Part shown: in pieces, positions 33,407 through 49,095 of the stretch | Numbering within the stretch: the first letter of the stretch is position 1 | Layout: each line of letters begins with the position of its first letter | Assembly: GCF_019316905.1 (NCBI RefSeq) | Contig: NZ_CP079216.1 | Coordinates: 248,001 to 312,000 of the forward strand | Length of the DNA stretch: 64,000 nucleotides | Direction: 5' to 3' | Source of the DNA: Tessaracoccus palaemonis | GTDB lineage: Bacteria > Actinomycetota > Actinomycetes > Propionibacteriales > Propionibacteriaceae | Position numbers and translations under genes: made by a program | The notes under the pieces: model-generated | The model's input: only the letters and a program-made list of their open reading frames with translations | The model's database searches: none | What the model was told of the DNA's origin: nothing

Positions 33407-34681
33407 ATGATTGATCCCAAGTGGCTCCGCGTCGATCCCGACCGCGTCCGACGCTCCCAGGCCCTCCGTGGCGCCTCGGTCGAGCTCGTCGACGACCTGG
33501 TCGCAGCCGATGAGACCCGCCGCTCCTCCATCCTCGCCGCCGAGACGCTGCGCGCCGAGCAGAAGTCGCTCGGCAAGCTCGTCGCCCAGGCTAAGGGCGA
33601 CGAGAAGGCCGTGCTTCTGGCCCGCACCAAGCAGCTGGCCACCGATGTGAAGGCCAGCCAGGCCGACGCCGCCGCTGCCGAGTCGCGCTTCGACGAGTTG
33701 ATGAAGCAGGTCGGCAACCTCGTGATCGACGGCGTCCCCGAGGGCGGCGAGGACGAGGGCGTCATCATCGAGACGCACGGCACCCCGCGAGACTTCGCGG
33801 CCGAGGGCTTCGAGCCCAAGGATCACCTCGAGATCGGCGAGCGCCTCGGCGCCATCGACATGGAGCGCGGCACCAAGATCTCCGGGTCCCGCTTCTACGT
33901 CCTGACCGGCATCGGCGCCCAGCTCGAGATCGCGCTGCTCAACCTCGCCATGAACAAGGCCACCGAGTGGGGCTTCACCCCCATGATCCCGCCCGCGCTC
34001 GTGAAGCCCGAGGCCATGGACGGCACCGGCTTCCTCGGCCAGGCCGCGCAGGACGTGTACCGCCTCGAGGCCGACGACCTCTACCTCGTCGGCACCTCCG
34101 AGGTCGCGCTCGCCGCCTACCACTCCGGCGAGATCCTCGACGAGGCCACCCTGCCGCGCCAGTACGTCGCCTACTCGCCGTGCTTCCGTCGCGAGGCCGG
34201 CTCCTACGGCAAGGACACCCGCGGCATCTTCCGCGTGCACTGGTTCGACAAGGTCGAGATGTTCGTCCACTGCGATCCGGCCGACGCCGAGGACTGGCAC
34301 CAGCGCCTGCTCGGCTACGAGAAGGAGTTCCTGCAGGCCCTCGAGGTGCCGTTCCAGGTCCTCGACGTCGCCTCGGGCGACCTCGGCCTCAGCGCCGCGC
34401 GCAAGTTCGACTGCTACGCCTGGCTGCCCACCCAGCAGCGCTACCGCGAGGTCACCTCGACCTCGAACTGCACCGAGTTCCAGGCCCGGAGGCTCAGCAT
34501 CCGCGGCCGCTTCTCCGACGGTGTCCGCCCGGTCGCGACGCTGAACGGCACGCTCTGCGCCATGACCCGCATCATCATCATGCTGCTGGAGAACCACCAG
34601 CAGGCCGACGGTTCCGTGCGCGTCCCCGAGGCCCTGCGCCCCTACCTGGGCGGACGTGAGGTCCTCACCCCCGGAGCCTGA
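33407..34681 (+). CDS. serS: Seryl-tRNA synthetase
   Basis: A 424-residue class II synthetase that charges tRNA-Ser. The N-terminal antiparallel coiled-coil arm (about 25-105) binds the long variable arm of tRNA-Ser. The catalytic core has motif 2 ([21 protein letters not shown], split as FRREAG and GIFRVHWF) and motif 3 ([20 protein letters not shown]). VGTSEVALA is the serine-site TSE motif. Length and order are normal. A matching tRNA-Ser(UGA) gene lies at 61.3 kb. No T-box leader is present, since the -10 box ends 7 nt before ATG. The gene is followed by an unusual 24-bp hairpin shared with the convergent manA. Confidence 0.97.
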   Translation: MIDPKWLRVDPDRVRRSQALRGASVELVDDLVAADETRRSSILAAETLRAEQKSLGKLVAQAKGDEKAVLLARTKQLATDVKASQADAAAAESRFDELMKQVGNLVIDGVPEGGEDEGVIIETHGTPRDFAAEGFEPKDHLEIGERLGAIDMERGTKISGSRFYVLTGIGAQLEIALLNLAMNKATEWGFTPMIPPALVKPEAMDGTGFLGQAAQDVYRLEADDLYLVGTSEVALAAYHSGEILDEATLPRQYVAYSPCFRREAGSYGKDTRGIFRVHWFDKVEMFVHCDPADAEDWHQRLLGYEKEFLQALEVPFQVLDVASGDLGLSAARKFDCYAWLPTQQRYREVTSTSNCTEFQARRLSIRGRFSDGVRPVATLNGTLCAMTRIIIMLLENHQQADGSVRVPEALRPYLGGREVLTPGA

Positions 34682-34686
34682 TGTTG

Positions 34687-34740
34687 GAGCTACTGTAAAG
34701 CTACTCTAAAGCAGCGTTTACAGTAGCTTTACAGTAGCTC
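34687..34740. repeat. 24-bp hairpin built from tandem GCTACTGTAAA units
   Basis: The left arm (34687-34710) and right arm (34717-34740) match at 23 of 24 positions across a 6-nt loop GCAGCG. Each arm is itself two copies of GCTACTGTAAA (one as GCTACTCTAAA), so the hairpin holds four units. It is strikingly AT-rich for this genome. It lies between the convergent ends of serS and manA and could terminate both transcripts, but it lacks the usual GC stem plus T tract. Confidence 0.85.
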
Positions 34741-34762
34741 GAAACCCGCTGTGACAAGGTGT

Positions 34763-35899
34763 TTAGCTGCGTCCAGCGGCTAAGGCGAGCCGGCCGCTGC
34801 CCCGCAGTTCGACGCGGCCAGGCTCCGTGATGAGCGCCGCCTGCCCGTGGGGCAGCGTGATCTCCCGATCACCCGAGGCGACGACGAACTCGCCGTCCAG
34901 CACGACGACGATCGACGCCGATCCGGTCTCCACCGCCGCGTCCCCGTGCGCCAGCACGAGCTGGAAGCCGGCGGTCTCGGGCCGGTAGGCGACGGCCTTC
35001 CCGTCGAGGATCTCCGGCGCGAGCAGCGGGGCGGTCGCCCCGGTGAAGTCGAGGACCTGCAGCAGCTCGGCGCGGTCCACGTGCTTGGGCGTCAGCCCGC
35101 CGCGCAGCACGTTGTCGCTCGGGCCCATCAGCTCGACGCCGATGCCGCGCAGGTACGCATGCACGTTGCCGGCCGGCAGCCACAGGCACTCGCCGGCGGC
35201 CAGCGTCACGTGGTTCAGCAGCAGCGCCACCGCGATGCCCGGGTCGCCGGGGTAGCGGGCGGCCAGCCTGCCGGCGACCTCCAGGTCGTCAGACGCGATG
35301 GCCTGGCGGGACACCTCCTCAACGAGGACATCGACGTCCGCCCCGTGCGCCAGCAGCCAGGCGACCGCGTGGAAGAGGCCGTCCGGTGCGGCCAGGAGCT
35401 CGTGCAGCCGCGCCAGCGGGCCGGCCGCGTCGGGGTCGCAGCGGGCGAACAGCAGGTCGACGAGAGCGAGCGACTCGCCCACCGGGCGGAAACCGCACAG
35501 CGCCTCGAACCCGTCGGCAAGCGCGACGATCAGCTCCGGCTTGGAGAACGGGTCCTTGTAGTTGCGGTGCGGCGCGTCCAGCGGGATGCCGTGCGCGTTC
35601 TCCCGGGCGAACCCGGCGGCGGCCTGCGCGCTGGCGGGGTGGGCCTGGAGCGAGAGCGGCTCGGCGGCGGCAAGGATCTTCAGCAGGTAGGGCAGCTGGC
35701 CACCGCTGGCCTCCTCCCACCCGAGCAGGTCGGGCCACAGCGTCGGCTCGGCGAAGAGGCTCGGCGACGCGGGATGTGCCCCGAACCACAGCTCGGCCTC
35801 GACGGCGGCCGTGGCGGGCCAGCCGAGGGCGGCCGAAATGCCTCCGGGTACCCCCCACGCGTAGTCCCTCGGGGAGTTCGTGATGCGGTGGATGAGCAC
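34763..35899 (-). CDS. manA: Mannose-6-phosphate isomerase, class I
   Basis: A 378-residue zinc enzyme interconverting fructose-6-P and mannose-6-P, feeding GDP-mannose and mannosylated glycans. The type I cupin signatures are seen: RDYAWG at the N-terminus, AELWFGAHP, the zinc-site stretch LSLQAHPASAQA, NYKDPFSKPELIVAL (with metal-binding Glu), and GECLWLPAGNVHAYLRGIGVE. GTG 35899 has AGGAG five bases upstream. The gene stands alone and is divergent from the HAD phosphatase, with 160 bp between them. It may supply mannose for surface polymers, although no GDP-mannose genes are in the window. Confidence 0.94.
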   Translation of the reverse strand: MLIHRITNSPRDYAWGVPGGISAALGWPATAAVEAELWFGAHPASPSLFAEPTLWPDLLGWEEASGGQLPYLLKILAAAEPLSLQAHPASAQAAAGFARENAHGIPLDAPHRNYKDPFSKPELIVALADGFEALCGFRPVGESLALVDLLFARCDPDAAGPLARLHELLAAPDGLFHAVAWLLAHGADVDVLVEEVSRQAIASDDLEVAGRLAARYPGDPGIAVALLLNHVTLAAGECLWLPAGNVHAYLRGIGVELMGPSDNVLRGGLTPKHVDRAELLQVLDFTGATAPLLAPEILDGKAVAYRPETAGFQLVLAHGDAAVETGSASIVVVLDGEFVVASGDREITLPHGQAALITEPGRVELRGSGRLALAAGRS

Positions 35900-36059
35900 G
35901 GATCTCCTGAACGCCGTTCGTTCGGCACAGCCTAGCGGCGGACGAGCACTGCCCAGCCACTTGCCGCCGCCGCAGCGACTCCCCGAACGCTCGCGGTTCG
36001 GTCACCCGTCGTTCATCTGCTCATGGCAAGCTGGCGGAAGTAACTTGTCAGGAGGTCAC

Positions 36060-36866
36060 ATGACGTTCACACCGAAGCTGGTCGCGCTGGACATCGACGG
36101 CACGCTCGTCGACGGGTTCGGACACCTGCCGCGCGAGATCCACGAGGCCGTGCAGCGCGTCGTCGAGGCCGGAGTGCCTGTCGTGATGTCGACCGGGCGC
36201 TCGTGGCTCGGTGCGAAGGAGGTCCGCGACCAGCTGGGCCTGCCCGCGGGCTGGTCGGTGGTCTCCAACGGCGCCGTGGTCGTCACCGACCCGCCGTTCC
36301 GCATCATCCACGAGACAAGGTTCGACCCCTCCGATGTCGTCCGCCAGGTCGCCGAGCTCGCGCCCGACGCACGGATCGCGGTGCAGGACGGCGCGGACTG
36401 GCGCGTCAACCGCCACTTCCCCGACGGGGAGCTGACCGGTGTCGTCCACATCGAGACGATCGAGGAGCTGGCCTCCCGCCACGTGGCGCGCGTCGTCATC
36501 CGCCAGCCGGAGTCGTCCGAGGAGGTCTTCGCGGAACTCGTCGCGCGGCTGGGCCTGCAGGAGGTTGCCTACTTCGTCGGCTGGTCCGCCTGGCTGGACA
36601 TCGCCCCGCGCGGGGTGGACAAGGCGCACGGCCTCGCCGTCGTCTGCGAGGCGCTCGGCATCGACAGGGTCGACGTGCTCGCCCTCGGCGACGGCCGCAA
36701 CGACATCGAGATGCTCGAGTGGGCCGGACGTGGCGTCGCGATCGGCGACGCCGCGGACGAGGTCAAGGCTGCCGCCGACCACGTCACCGGAACGTTCCAC
36801 GACCTCGGCACCGTCGAGGAGCTCGATCGCTGGTTCCTGGAGGACGCTCGCGCCGAGGCCTGCTGA
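36060..36866 (+). CDS. Cof-type HAD phosphatase (subfamily IIB)
   Basis: A 268-residue haloacid-dehalogenase hydrolase. Motif I is LDIDGTLVD with nucleophile and acid Asp; motif II is the VMSTGR threonine; motif III lysine lies in GVDKAHGL; motif IV is LGDGRNDIEML. A type IIB cap occupies about residues 85-190. The family dephosphorylates sugar phosphates, flavin or other small metabolites, and specificity cannot be read from sequence. ATG 36060 has AGGAGG upstream. The frame continues 5' to 35880 but overlaps manA. The gene ends at a strong terminator. Confidence 0.9.
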   Translation: MTFTPKLVALDIDGTLVDGFGHLPREIHEAVQRVVEAGVPVVMSTGRSWLGAKEVRDQLGLPAGWSVVSNGAVVVTDPPFRIIHETRFDPSDVVRQVAELAPDARIAVQDGADWRVNRHFPDGELTGVVHIETIEELASRHVARVVIRQPESSEEVFAELVARLGLQEVAYFVGWSAWLDIAPRGVDKAHGLAVVCEALGIDRVDVLALGDGRNDIEMLEWAGRGVAIGDAADEVKAAADHVTGTFHDLGTVEELDRWFLEDARAEAC

Positions 36867-36877
36867 GGCCGGACGTG

Positions 36878-36922
36878 CTGATGCCACCCAGGAGGCGGGG
36901 GGACCTGCCCGGGTGGCATCAG
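36878..36922 (+). terminator. Terminator after the HAD phosphatase gene
   Basis: CTGATGCCACCC (36878-36889) pairs perfectly with GGGTGGCATCAG (36911-36922), followed by GTTTCTGT. It lies between convergent genes and may also serve the WhiB-like gene. Confidence 0.75.
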
Positions 36923-36932
36923 GTTTCTGTGG

Positions 36933-37484
36933 TCAGGCGGCCTCGACCTTGCGGGCGACTCCTGCCTTGACCTCGGCTGCGACGGCCATGATCTCCGCCG
37001 GGGCGGGGGTGACGCGGGTCCGGGGGCGAACCACGCCGTTCTCTTCCTCGATGCGTCGCAGGTGCCGCTTGACGGTGGACACCGAGCAGCCGACCTTCGA
37101 CGCGATGACGCTCAGGGGCTGGTCGGGATTGGCCATCCGCATGCGGTGGATCTCGTAGCGGTCGAACTGACGACCCGAGTTGACGCCGGCGAACGTGTCC
37201 AGGTCGTCCGGCGTGACGTTGACGCCGAGCCGTGCCCGGATCTCCTGGCGCTGTCGCTTGGTGGTGCCCGCCACGAAACCGGAGACGTCGTACTTGCTGA
37301 CCGCATCGGTGAGGCACTGGGCAAGCAGCGGGCATCCGGAACAGAGCTTCTCGGCCTGGGAGCGGAGCATCGCCTGCTCCCGACGGTCACCCCTGGTTGA
37401 CGGGCTGGCGCTCTCGTCGAGGAGGGGGTGGAGGTAGATGTCCGAGTAGGTGACGCAGGGGGTGGCCGTGTCCGTCGTTGTCAT
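36933..37484 (-). CDS. WhiB-like regulator with C-terminal helix-turn-helix
   Basis: A 183-residue regulator. C48, C51 and C57 (CSGCPLLAQC) match the C-x2-C-x5-C part of the Wbl iron-sulfur ligand set. The fourth ligand is probably C10, an unusually long 37-residue spacing from C48. The segment after the cysteines, GFVAGTTKRQRQEIRARLG, matches the Wbl G-x-W-G-G turn and basic region, but the Trp is absent. Unlike short Wbl proteins, it continues with a helix-turn-helix (about 116-137, PLSVIASKVGCSVSTVKRHL) and a basic tail. Wbl proteins normally bind sigma factor region 4; the added HTH suggests direct DNA contact. ATG 37484 has GGGAGCA upstream. Confidence 0.75.
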   Translation of the reverse strand: MTTTDTATPCVTYSDIYLHPLLDESASPSTRGDRREQAMLRSQAEKLCSGCPLLAQCLTDAVSKYDVSGFVAGTTKRQRQEIRARLGVNVTPDDLDTFAGVNSGRQFDRYEIHRMRMANPDQPLSVIASKVGCSVSTVKRHLRRIEEENGVVRPRTRVTPAPAEIMAVAAEVKAGVARKVEAA

Positions 37485-37811
37485 GATCGTCTGCTCCCAT
37501 TCGTTCGCCGAAGTGGCTGCACGTAAAGCGTCTCAAATCGATAACGGAATGGGCAGTGGGAACGGTGGGGGCACCTACCAGTTCTTTCTCGGTACCGGCT
37601 ACCTATGCGCATGAGTAGGAAAGCTCAGCGGAAGCCAGGTATCTAAGCTCAAGCCTATTCGTAGTAGACGAGCTGACTAGGCGTTATGCGAGCTGTGAGG
37701 TGCGCGCCGCGTTTATTGTACTCATGGCGGTGTCAGCTGCCGGGGTGCGGGGTCCGGACGCCGAAATGAGGGCGACCGCTTTCGCGGACGCCCCCATTTC
37801 CGGTTCTGTGA
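37485..37811. other. Upstream region of the WhiB-like gene and 3' flank of argG
   Basis: This 327-bp non-coding stretch is less GC-rich (about 37540-37730) than its surroundings. It is presumably the promoter and regulatory region of the WhiB-like gene, though no confident -35/-10 pair was identified. The argG terminator occupies its right end. A short frame at 37700-38158 is only the shadow of argG. Confidence 0.6.
37763..37800 (-). terminator. Hairpin terminator after argG
   Basis: On the minus strand the GAAATGGGGGCGTCCGC arm pairs with GCGGTCGCCCTCATTTC across a GAAA loop, with three mismatches in 17 bp. It begins about 12 nt past the argG stop. Confidence 0.7.
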
Positions 37812-40961
<3,150 letters not shown>

Positions 40962-40965
<4 letters not shown>

Positions 40966-41789
40966 CCGACGACCTGCCCCGCCCCGCGTCTCCGACCCTG
41001 GAGGAGCTGCGCCGCGTCGTGCAGCCCGACGCCGTGATGAGCCGCGCCATCGCGGAGCACTGGACCGGCACGCTGTACATGCGTCGCCTGTCGGTGCACC
41101 TCACCTGGCTGCTGGTCCGCACGCCCATCAGCGCCAACGGCGTCACCTTCCTCATGATCGTCGCCGGCTTCCTGGCCGGCCCCGCCCTGCTGCTGCCCGG
41201 CATCTGGGGCCCGCTGCTGGCGGCGCTGCTCGCGCAGTTCCAGATGTTCCTCGACTGCTCCGACGGTGAGGTCGCCCGCTGGCGGCAGACGATGAGCCCG
41301 AAGGGGATCTTCCTCGACCAGATCGGGCACTACACCGCCGAGGGCTCCATCGGCCTGTTCCTCGGCATCAAGGCCGCCGGCCTCCTCGCCGCGGGGGACG
41401 CAGCGACGGTGACCGACTGGCAGTTCGCGTTCCTCGGCGCCATCCTGATGGGCGGCATCTGGTTCAACAAGGCCCTTAACGCCATGGTGGTCCTCGCCCG
41501 GACCAACTCCGGCCTGGAGAAGCTGCCCGACACCCATGCCGTGCGCCAGATCACCGGCTCCGGGGCGATGGCCATGCTGCGCCGCGTCGCCCGGTTCGTG
41601 CCGTTCCACCGCATCTTCCACTCCATCGAGCTGACCCTGGTGTCGCTGGTCGTCGGCGTCGTCGCGCTGTTCTTCGCCGACCCGTCGGTCGTCTGGCGCG
41701 CCTACGTCGTCGCCCTGACCGTCCTGATCTGGGTCGTCGTCGTCGGGCACTTCGTGGCGATCTGGAAGTCCCCGAGGCTGCGCGCATGA
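40962..41789 (+). CDS. CDP-alcohol phosphotransferase-family membrane enzyme with altered motif
   Basis: A 275-residue integral membrane protein of the CDP-alcohol phosphatidyltransferase superfamily, which transfers a phospho-alcohol from a CDP donor to an acceptor alcohol. The motif reads D98-x2-D101-G102-x2-A105-R106-x8-G115-x3-D119-x3-H123. The final Asp, normally the catalytic base, is His here. The surrounding LDCSDGEVARW and FLDQIGHYTAEG fit a subfamily found in actinobacterial surface-polymer loci. The GTG start overlaps the exporter ATPase stop (GTGA). Context suggests it makes or primes a lipid-linked polymer intermediate rather than a bulk phospholipid. Substrate and even activity are open. 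Confidence 0.82.
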
Positions 41790-42673
41790 TCGCCGGGCTG
41801 CCGACGTTCGGTGTCGTCATGCTCACGATGGGCCGGCGACCCGAGGGCCTGGTGCGGGCCATCGACTCCGTGCTGATGCAGACCGGGGTCACCACCGACA
41901 TCGTCGTCGTCGGCAACGGCTGGGACCCCGTCGGGCTCCCCGAGGGCGTGAAGGGGCACCACCTCCACTCCAACCTCGGCATCCCCGCCGGGCGCAACGC
42001 CGGCGTGCCGGACGTCACCGGCGAGTTCCTCTTCTTCCTCGACGACGACTGCGCCCTGCTCGATGAGGGGCACCTCGCCGAGTGCGCACGACGCTTCCAG
42101 GCCAACCCGAAGCTCGGCATGATCCAGCCCCGCATGGTGGACCCGGAGAACCCCGGCGACGAGCCGGGCCGCTGGGTTCCGCGGATGCGCAAGGGGGAGG
42201 CGACCGACTCCGGCCCCGCCTTCTCGGTCATGGAGGCCGCCGTCGTGCTCCGGCGCGACGTCTTCGACGCCACCGGCGGCTGGCCCGGCACCTTCTTCTA
42301 CGCGCACGAGGGCATCGAGCTCGCCTGGCGCGTCTGGGACCAGGGGATGCGCACCGAGTACCACGGCGACCTGCGCGCCGCCCACCCCGTCGTGCACCCG
42401 ACCCGGCACGACGAGTACTACTTCATGAATGCCCGCAACCGCGTCTGGCTCGCCCGCCGCTGCCTGCACTGGCCCTTCTCGTGGGCCTACGTCGGCACCT
42501 GGACGATCGTGCAGCTGGTGCGGGAGCGCGACCTGCATGCCCTGCGGACCTGGTGGTCGGGCTGGATCGACGGCTGGCGGTCGTCGCCGTGGGGAGACGG
42601 ACCGCGGCCCCGCAAGCTGCGGTGGTCGACGATCTGGGAGATGACCCGCCACGGGCGTCCCCCGGTCGTGTAG
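41786..42673 (+). CDS. Family 2 glycosyltransferase
   Basis: A 295-residue GT2 enzyme. It has FGVVMLTMGRRPEGLVRAI, DIVVVGNGWDP, NLGIPAGRNAG, FLFFLDDDCALL (DxD) and the acceptor-site stretch FYAHEGIELAWRVWDQG, where E-x-x-E/D-L-x-x-R resembles the ED motif of rhamnosyl- and galactosyl-type GT2s. It overlaps the CDP-alcohol enzyme gene by 4 bp and is followed by the dTDP-rhamnose genes, so rhamnosyl transfer onto the polymer or its linkage unit is a reasonable inference. No membrane helices are evident. Confidence 0.87.
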   Translation: MIAGLPTFGVVMLTMGRRPEGLVRAIDSVLMQTGVTTDIVVVGNGWDPVGLPEGVKGHHLHSNLGIPAGRNAGVPDVTGEFLFFLDDDCALLDEGHLAECARRFQANPKLGMIQPRMVDPENPGDEPGRWVPRMRKGEATDSGPAFSVMEAAVVLRRDVFDATGGWPGTFFYAHEGIELAWRVWDQGMRTEYHGDLRAAHPVVHPTRHDEYYFMNARNRVWLARRCLHWPFSWAYVGTWTIVQLVRERDLHALRTWWSGWIDGWRSSPWGDGPRPRKLRWSTIWEMTRHGRPPVV

Positions 42674-42698
42674 ACAGGCAATGAAGCAACGATGCTGA

Positions 42699-46009
<3,311 letters not shown>

Positions 46010-46120
46010 CGGCGCAGGGGACCCTTCAGCGTTCCTGAACGTGGGCTCGACGATATGGAAACGGGCGACGTTCACGGTAACGTGACCCCGGCATGACCTC
46101 GAGAGTGAAGGTGGGGACAC

Positions 46121-47521
46121 ATGGAGGCGCAGACGTCAGGAGGCCTGCGACGATGGGCCAAGCGGCTGACCGTCGGACTGATCAGCGGTGCGCTGTTGGC
46201 CACCTCGGCCTCGTTGGCGGTCGCTGACCCGACCCCGGCACCCACGCCCACGCTGGGGGCGGCTGCACCCGCTGCGGCCGTCGGGAACGTGACCATCAGC
46301 ATGCCGACCGCCCAGTACGTGGGCGTGAAGAGCTACGCCACCGGCAGGGTGAGCGGCTTCACCGGCCAGGTGACGGTCAAGGCGCAGGTCTACGTCGACG
46401 GCGCCTGGAAGAGCGGCACCCCGGTCACGGTCGCCGAGGGCGGCGCCTACAAGCTGCTGCTGTCGACGGGCACGCACACCAAGGGGTCCTGGAAGTGGCG
46501 GGTCACCGCCTCGGATGCGGCCGGCACCACTGCGACGACCGACACCCACACGATCAAGCGCGTCGCGACCCCCCGCGTCACCGCCTCGACCACCCGCTAC
46601 CGGGCCGTCGGGTCGACGGTGAAGCTGACGGGCAAGCTGAAGGGATTCCTGCCGGGCAAGGTGACCATCGAGTCGCAGGTGCGGGTCAACGGGGCCTGGA
46701 AGACGCTCTCGAAGTCGACCACCTCATCGACGAGCTACTCCATCTCTGCGCAGTACAGGACCGGCACGCTGGCCACCAACAAGTTCCGGGTCCGCGCGAC
46801 CCAGTCGCCGACGACCGTCGGCTCCGACTCGGTCAAGGTCACCCGCGTCCCCAAGAAGTCCGCCAGCATCAACAAGGACCGCGTCAAGCTGCTCGGCGCC
46901 TCCACCTACGCCACCGGCACCGTGAAGGGCTATTCCGGCAAGGTCACTGTCGCCGCCCAGGTCCGCTCGCACGGTAAGTGGGTCACGAAGGCGAAGAAGA
47001 CCGTCTCCGCGAAGTACAACGGCACGAAGTACTCGCTGCCGCTGACGTACCGGGAGGATCACACCGGCACCGTGAAGTGGCGCGTGCTGGTCACGCAGGG
47101 CTCGTCGCGCACCGGGTCGTCCAGCATGAAGATCACCCGCACGCTCAAGGGCATCGACAGCCGCTGCCTCACAGGGAGGGTGCTGTGCATCTCCAAGGAT
47201 GACCATAAGCTCCGGTGGATGATCGACGGCAAGATCGTCACGACCCTCGACGCCCGCTTCGGCGCCTCCTCCTCGCCGACCCGCAACGGCTCCTTCACGG
47301 TGTTCCGCAAGTCGCGTGACCACGTCTCGTCGATCTACGGGTCGTCGATGCCCTTCGCGATGTTCTTCTCCGGCGGCCAGGCCGTCCACTACTCGGCCGA
47401 CTTCGCGGCCCGCGGCTACGCCGGTGCCTCGCATGGCTGCGTGAACATCCGCGACTACGCGGCCATCAAGGCCCTGTTTGACAAGGTGAGGCTCGGCGAC
47501 AAGGTCGTCGTCTACAACTGA
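46121..47521 (+). CDS. L,D-transpeptidase (YkuD) with N-terminal Ig-like repeats
   Basis: A 466-residue exported wall enzyme. A signal peptide (about 1-36) is followed by three beta-sandwich repeats (about 55-145, 147-240, 245-340), each with a K-V-T-V/I-x-x-Q-V core such as GKVTIESQVRVNGAWK and GKVTVAAQVRSHGKW. These differ from the Ig repeats at 29 kb. The YkuD catalytic domain (about 345-466) has the His 14 residues before SHGCVNIRD, with the nucleophile Cys near 439. It can form 3-3 crosslinks or attach proteins and polymers to peptidoglycan. It lies just after the rhamnose genes, with 111 bp between, and ends at a strong terminator. Confidence 0.9.
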   Translation: MEAQTSGGLRRWAKRLTVGLISGALLATSASLAVADPTPAPTPTLGAAAPAAAVGNVTISMPTAQYVGVKSYATGRVSGFTGQVTVKAQVYVDGAWKSGTPVTVAEGGAYKLLLSTGTHTKGSWKWRVTASDAAGTTATTDTHTIKRVATPRVTASTTRYRAVGSTVKLTGKLKGFLPGKVTIESQVRVNGAWKTLSKSTTSSTSYSISAQYRTGTLATNKFRVRATQSPTTVGSDSVKVTRVPKKSASINKDRVKLLGASTYATGTVKGYSGKVTVAAQVRSHGKWVTKAKKTVSAKYNGTKYSLPLTYREDHTGTVKWRVLVTQGSSRTGSSSMKITRTLKGIDSRCLTGRVLCISKDDHKLRWMIDGKIVTTLDARFGASSSPTRNGSFTVFRKSRDHVSSIYGSSMPFAMFFSGGQAVHYSADFAARGYAGASHGCVNIRDYAAIKALFDKVRLGDKVVVYN

Positions 47522-47538
47522 CGATCGGCTGAACGAAG

Positions 47539-47569
47539 AACTGCCCCGGAGCATCGCTCCGGGGCAGTT
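47539..47569. terminator. Strong bidirectional terminator between the YkuD gene and a pyruvyltransferase gene
   Basis: AACTGCCCCGGAGC (47539-47552) and GCTCCGGGGCAGTT (47556-47569) form a perfect 14-bp stem with a 3-nt loop. T-rich tails follow on both strands (TGTCGTCTGT on plus, CTTCGTTC on minus). It serves two convergent operons. Confidence 0.9.
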
Positions 47570-47586
47570 GTCGTCTGTGGCCCGGG

Positions 47587-49095
47587 TCAGTTCTTCCGGC
47601 CGCGGATCTGCTTCACGAGGTAGCGTCCCGGTCGCGTGGAGGCGACCCGGGAGGCGGCCTTCCTCCACAGCGGACGCTGTGCCCGGGAGAGGGACCGCTT
47701 GGCGGTGTCGCGCTCCTTGACGGCCGCGTCTCTCTTCTTCAGGGCGGCGGCACGGCCCTTCCTGGCCGCGTCGCGTTCCCCGGCAGTCGTCTCCACGTCC
47801 TTGAGGGCGGCGTCACGCTGCCGGACGGCGGCGGTGCGCTCGCGCTGCACGATGGCGAGGTCCGCCTCCTGGGCGGTGGCCCTCCTCGCCGCGAGCTCGG
47901 TCGGGGTGGCGGCGTCGGCGAGCGCGATGGAGCGGCGGATGTTCTCCTCGGCCAGGATGGCCAGGCGCTCGCCGGTGCCGGCCGCCTTCGCGATGGTCTC
48001 GTCGCTCAGGGCGGACCGGACGGCGGCGTCGAGGTCGTCGATGTTGACCTTGAGCGGCATGCCGTCGTCCCAGGCCTCCGAGTAGACGTCGACCTTGCCG
48101 CGGGCAAGGCTGATGCGCGGAACGTCGTACGCGCAGGCCACGATGCGGCCGTGCAGCGATGCGCCGAACCAGAGGGTCGCGCGTCGGATCTCGTCCACGA
48201 TGTCCCACGGGCGTCGGGAGATGTCCAGGATCTCGATGTCGCGTCCCGGATCCTGTTCGAGGATGCGGTCGCGGATCTGGCTGTACTCCTCGGGGGAGTC
48301 GTGACCGGCGGCGAGGCCTGCGTAGATCATGCGCAGGGGGAAGGGCTTCAGGGCCTCGGAGGCGGCGATGGCGTCGGCGTAGCGGGTGAGACCGATCGAC
48401 TTGATCTGGGCCTGGTTGACCTGTACGAGGACGTAGCCGCTGCCCTCCTCGTCGGCGGGCCTGGGGTGCATGTGGCGGATGGTGTGGACGAGGTCGGGCG
48501 CCAGGGTGTGCTCGATGCCGCCGCCGTCCAGGGTCTCGCTCGCGCGCGGATCCCGCACGGACACGGCGGTCGCCTCACGCAGCACGCGGAGCACCTGGGC
48601 CCGACGGTCGGTGGAGGCCTTCGCGATTCCCGAGATACCGATCGAGTTGATGACAGTGGGGGTCAGGACGTTGAGCGGGAAGGCCGACAGCCGCGGCATG
48701 TAGGGCGTCTCCACGTGAGTGCCGCCCATCACCTGACGACGGATCTCCGTCTTCCTGGCCCCGTCGGCCGCCTTGTACTCGGCGAAGAGTTCCGGGGCGA
48801 CCGACCAGCGCATCGCGCCCTCGGTGGTGATGGCGCCCGCTTCCCCGCCGACGCTCCACACCAGGTCGAAGCGCTCCCTCTCCAGGCAGTCCACGAAGCG
48901 CTCGACCGAGCGGTCGAGCAGTTCGGTCATGTCGGCGGCGAAGGGCGCGGCGGCGACGGAATCGTAGCCCGCCTCGGCCAGGTAGTGCTCCGTCACGAGG
49001 AGGAAGAGTTCATCGCCGAAGTTGTCACGCTCATACGCTCCGACGAGCAGAGCGCGTTTACGCGGTACAGACGTCGTGGGGGGCTGGCCAGCCAT
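47587..49095 (-). CDS. Polysaccharide pyruvyltransferase-family protein with C-terminal coiled coil
   Basis: A 502-residue protein of the PS_pyruv_trans family, which adds pyruvyl ketals to sugars of surface polymers from phosphoenolpyruvate. It has LLVGAYERDNFGDELFLLV (the N-terminal N-x-G-D signature), WSVGGEAGAI, VSVRDPRASETL, and TLWFGASLHGRIVACAYDVP, where the S-L-H-G-R motif is characteristic. Residues about 405-470 are a charged Arg/Ala/Asp heptad-like coiled coil, and the last 35 residues are strongly basic. ATG 49095 is placed 5 nt after AAGGAG; ATG 49098 is adjacent. This is one of three family members in the locus and the most divergent. Confidence 0.83.
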   Translation of the reverse strand: MAGQPPTTSVPRKRALLVGAYERDNFGDELFLLVTEHYLAEAGYDSVAAAPFAADMTELLDRSVERFVDCLERERFDLVWSVGGEAGAITTEGAMRWSVAPELFAEYKAADGARKTEIRRQVMGGTHVETPYMPRLSAFPLNVLTPTVINSIGISGIAKASTDRRAQVLRVLREATAVSVRDPRASETLDGGGIEHTLAPDLVHTIRHMHPRPADEEGSGYVLVQVNQAQIKSIGLTRYADAIAASEALKPFPLRMIYAGLAAGHDSPEEYSQIRDRILEQDPGRDIEILDISRRPWDIVDEIRRATLWFGASLHGRIVACAYDVPRISLARGKVDVYSEAWDDGMPLKVNIDDLDAAVRSALSDETIAKAAGTGERLAILAEENIRRSIALADAATPTELAARRATAQEADLAIVQRERTAAVRQRDAALKDVETTAGERDAARKGRAAALKKRDAAVKERDTAKRSLSRAQRPLWRKAASRVASTRPGRYLVKQIRGRKN

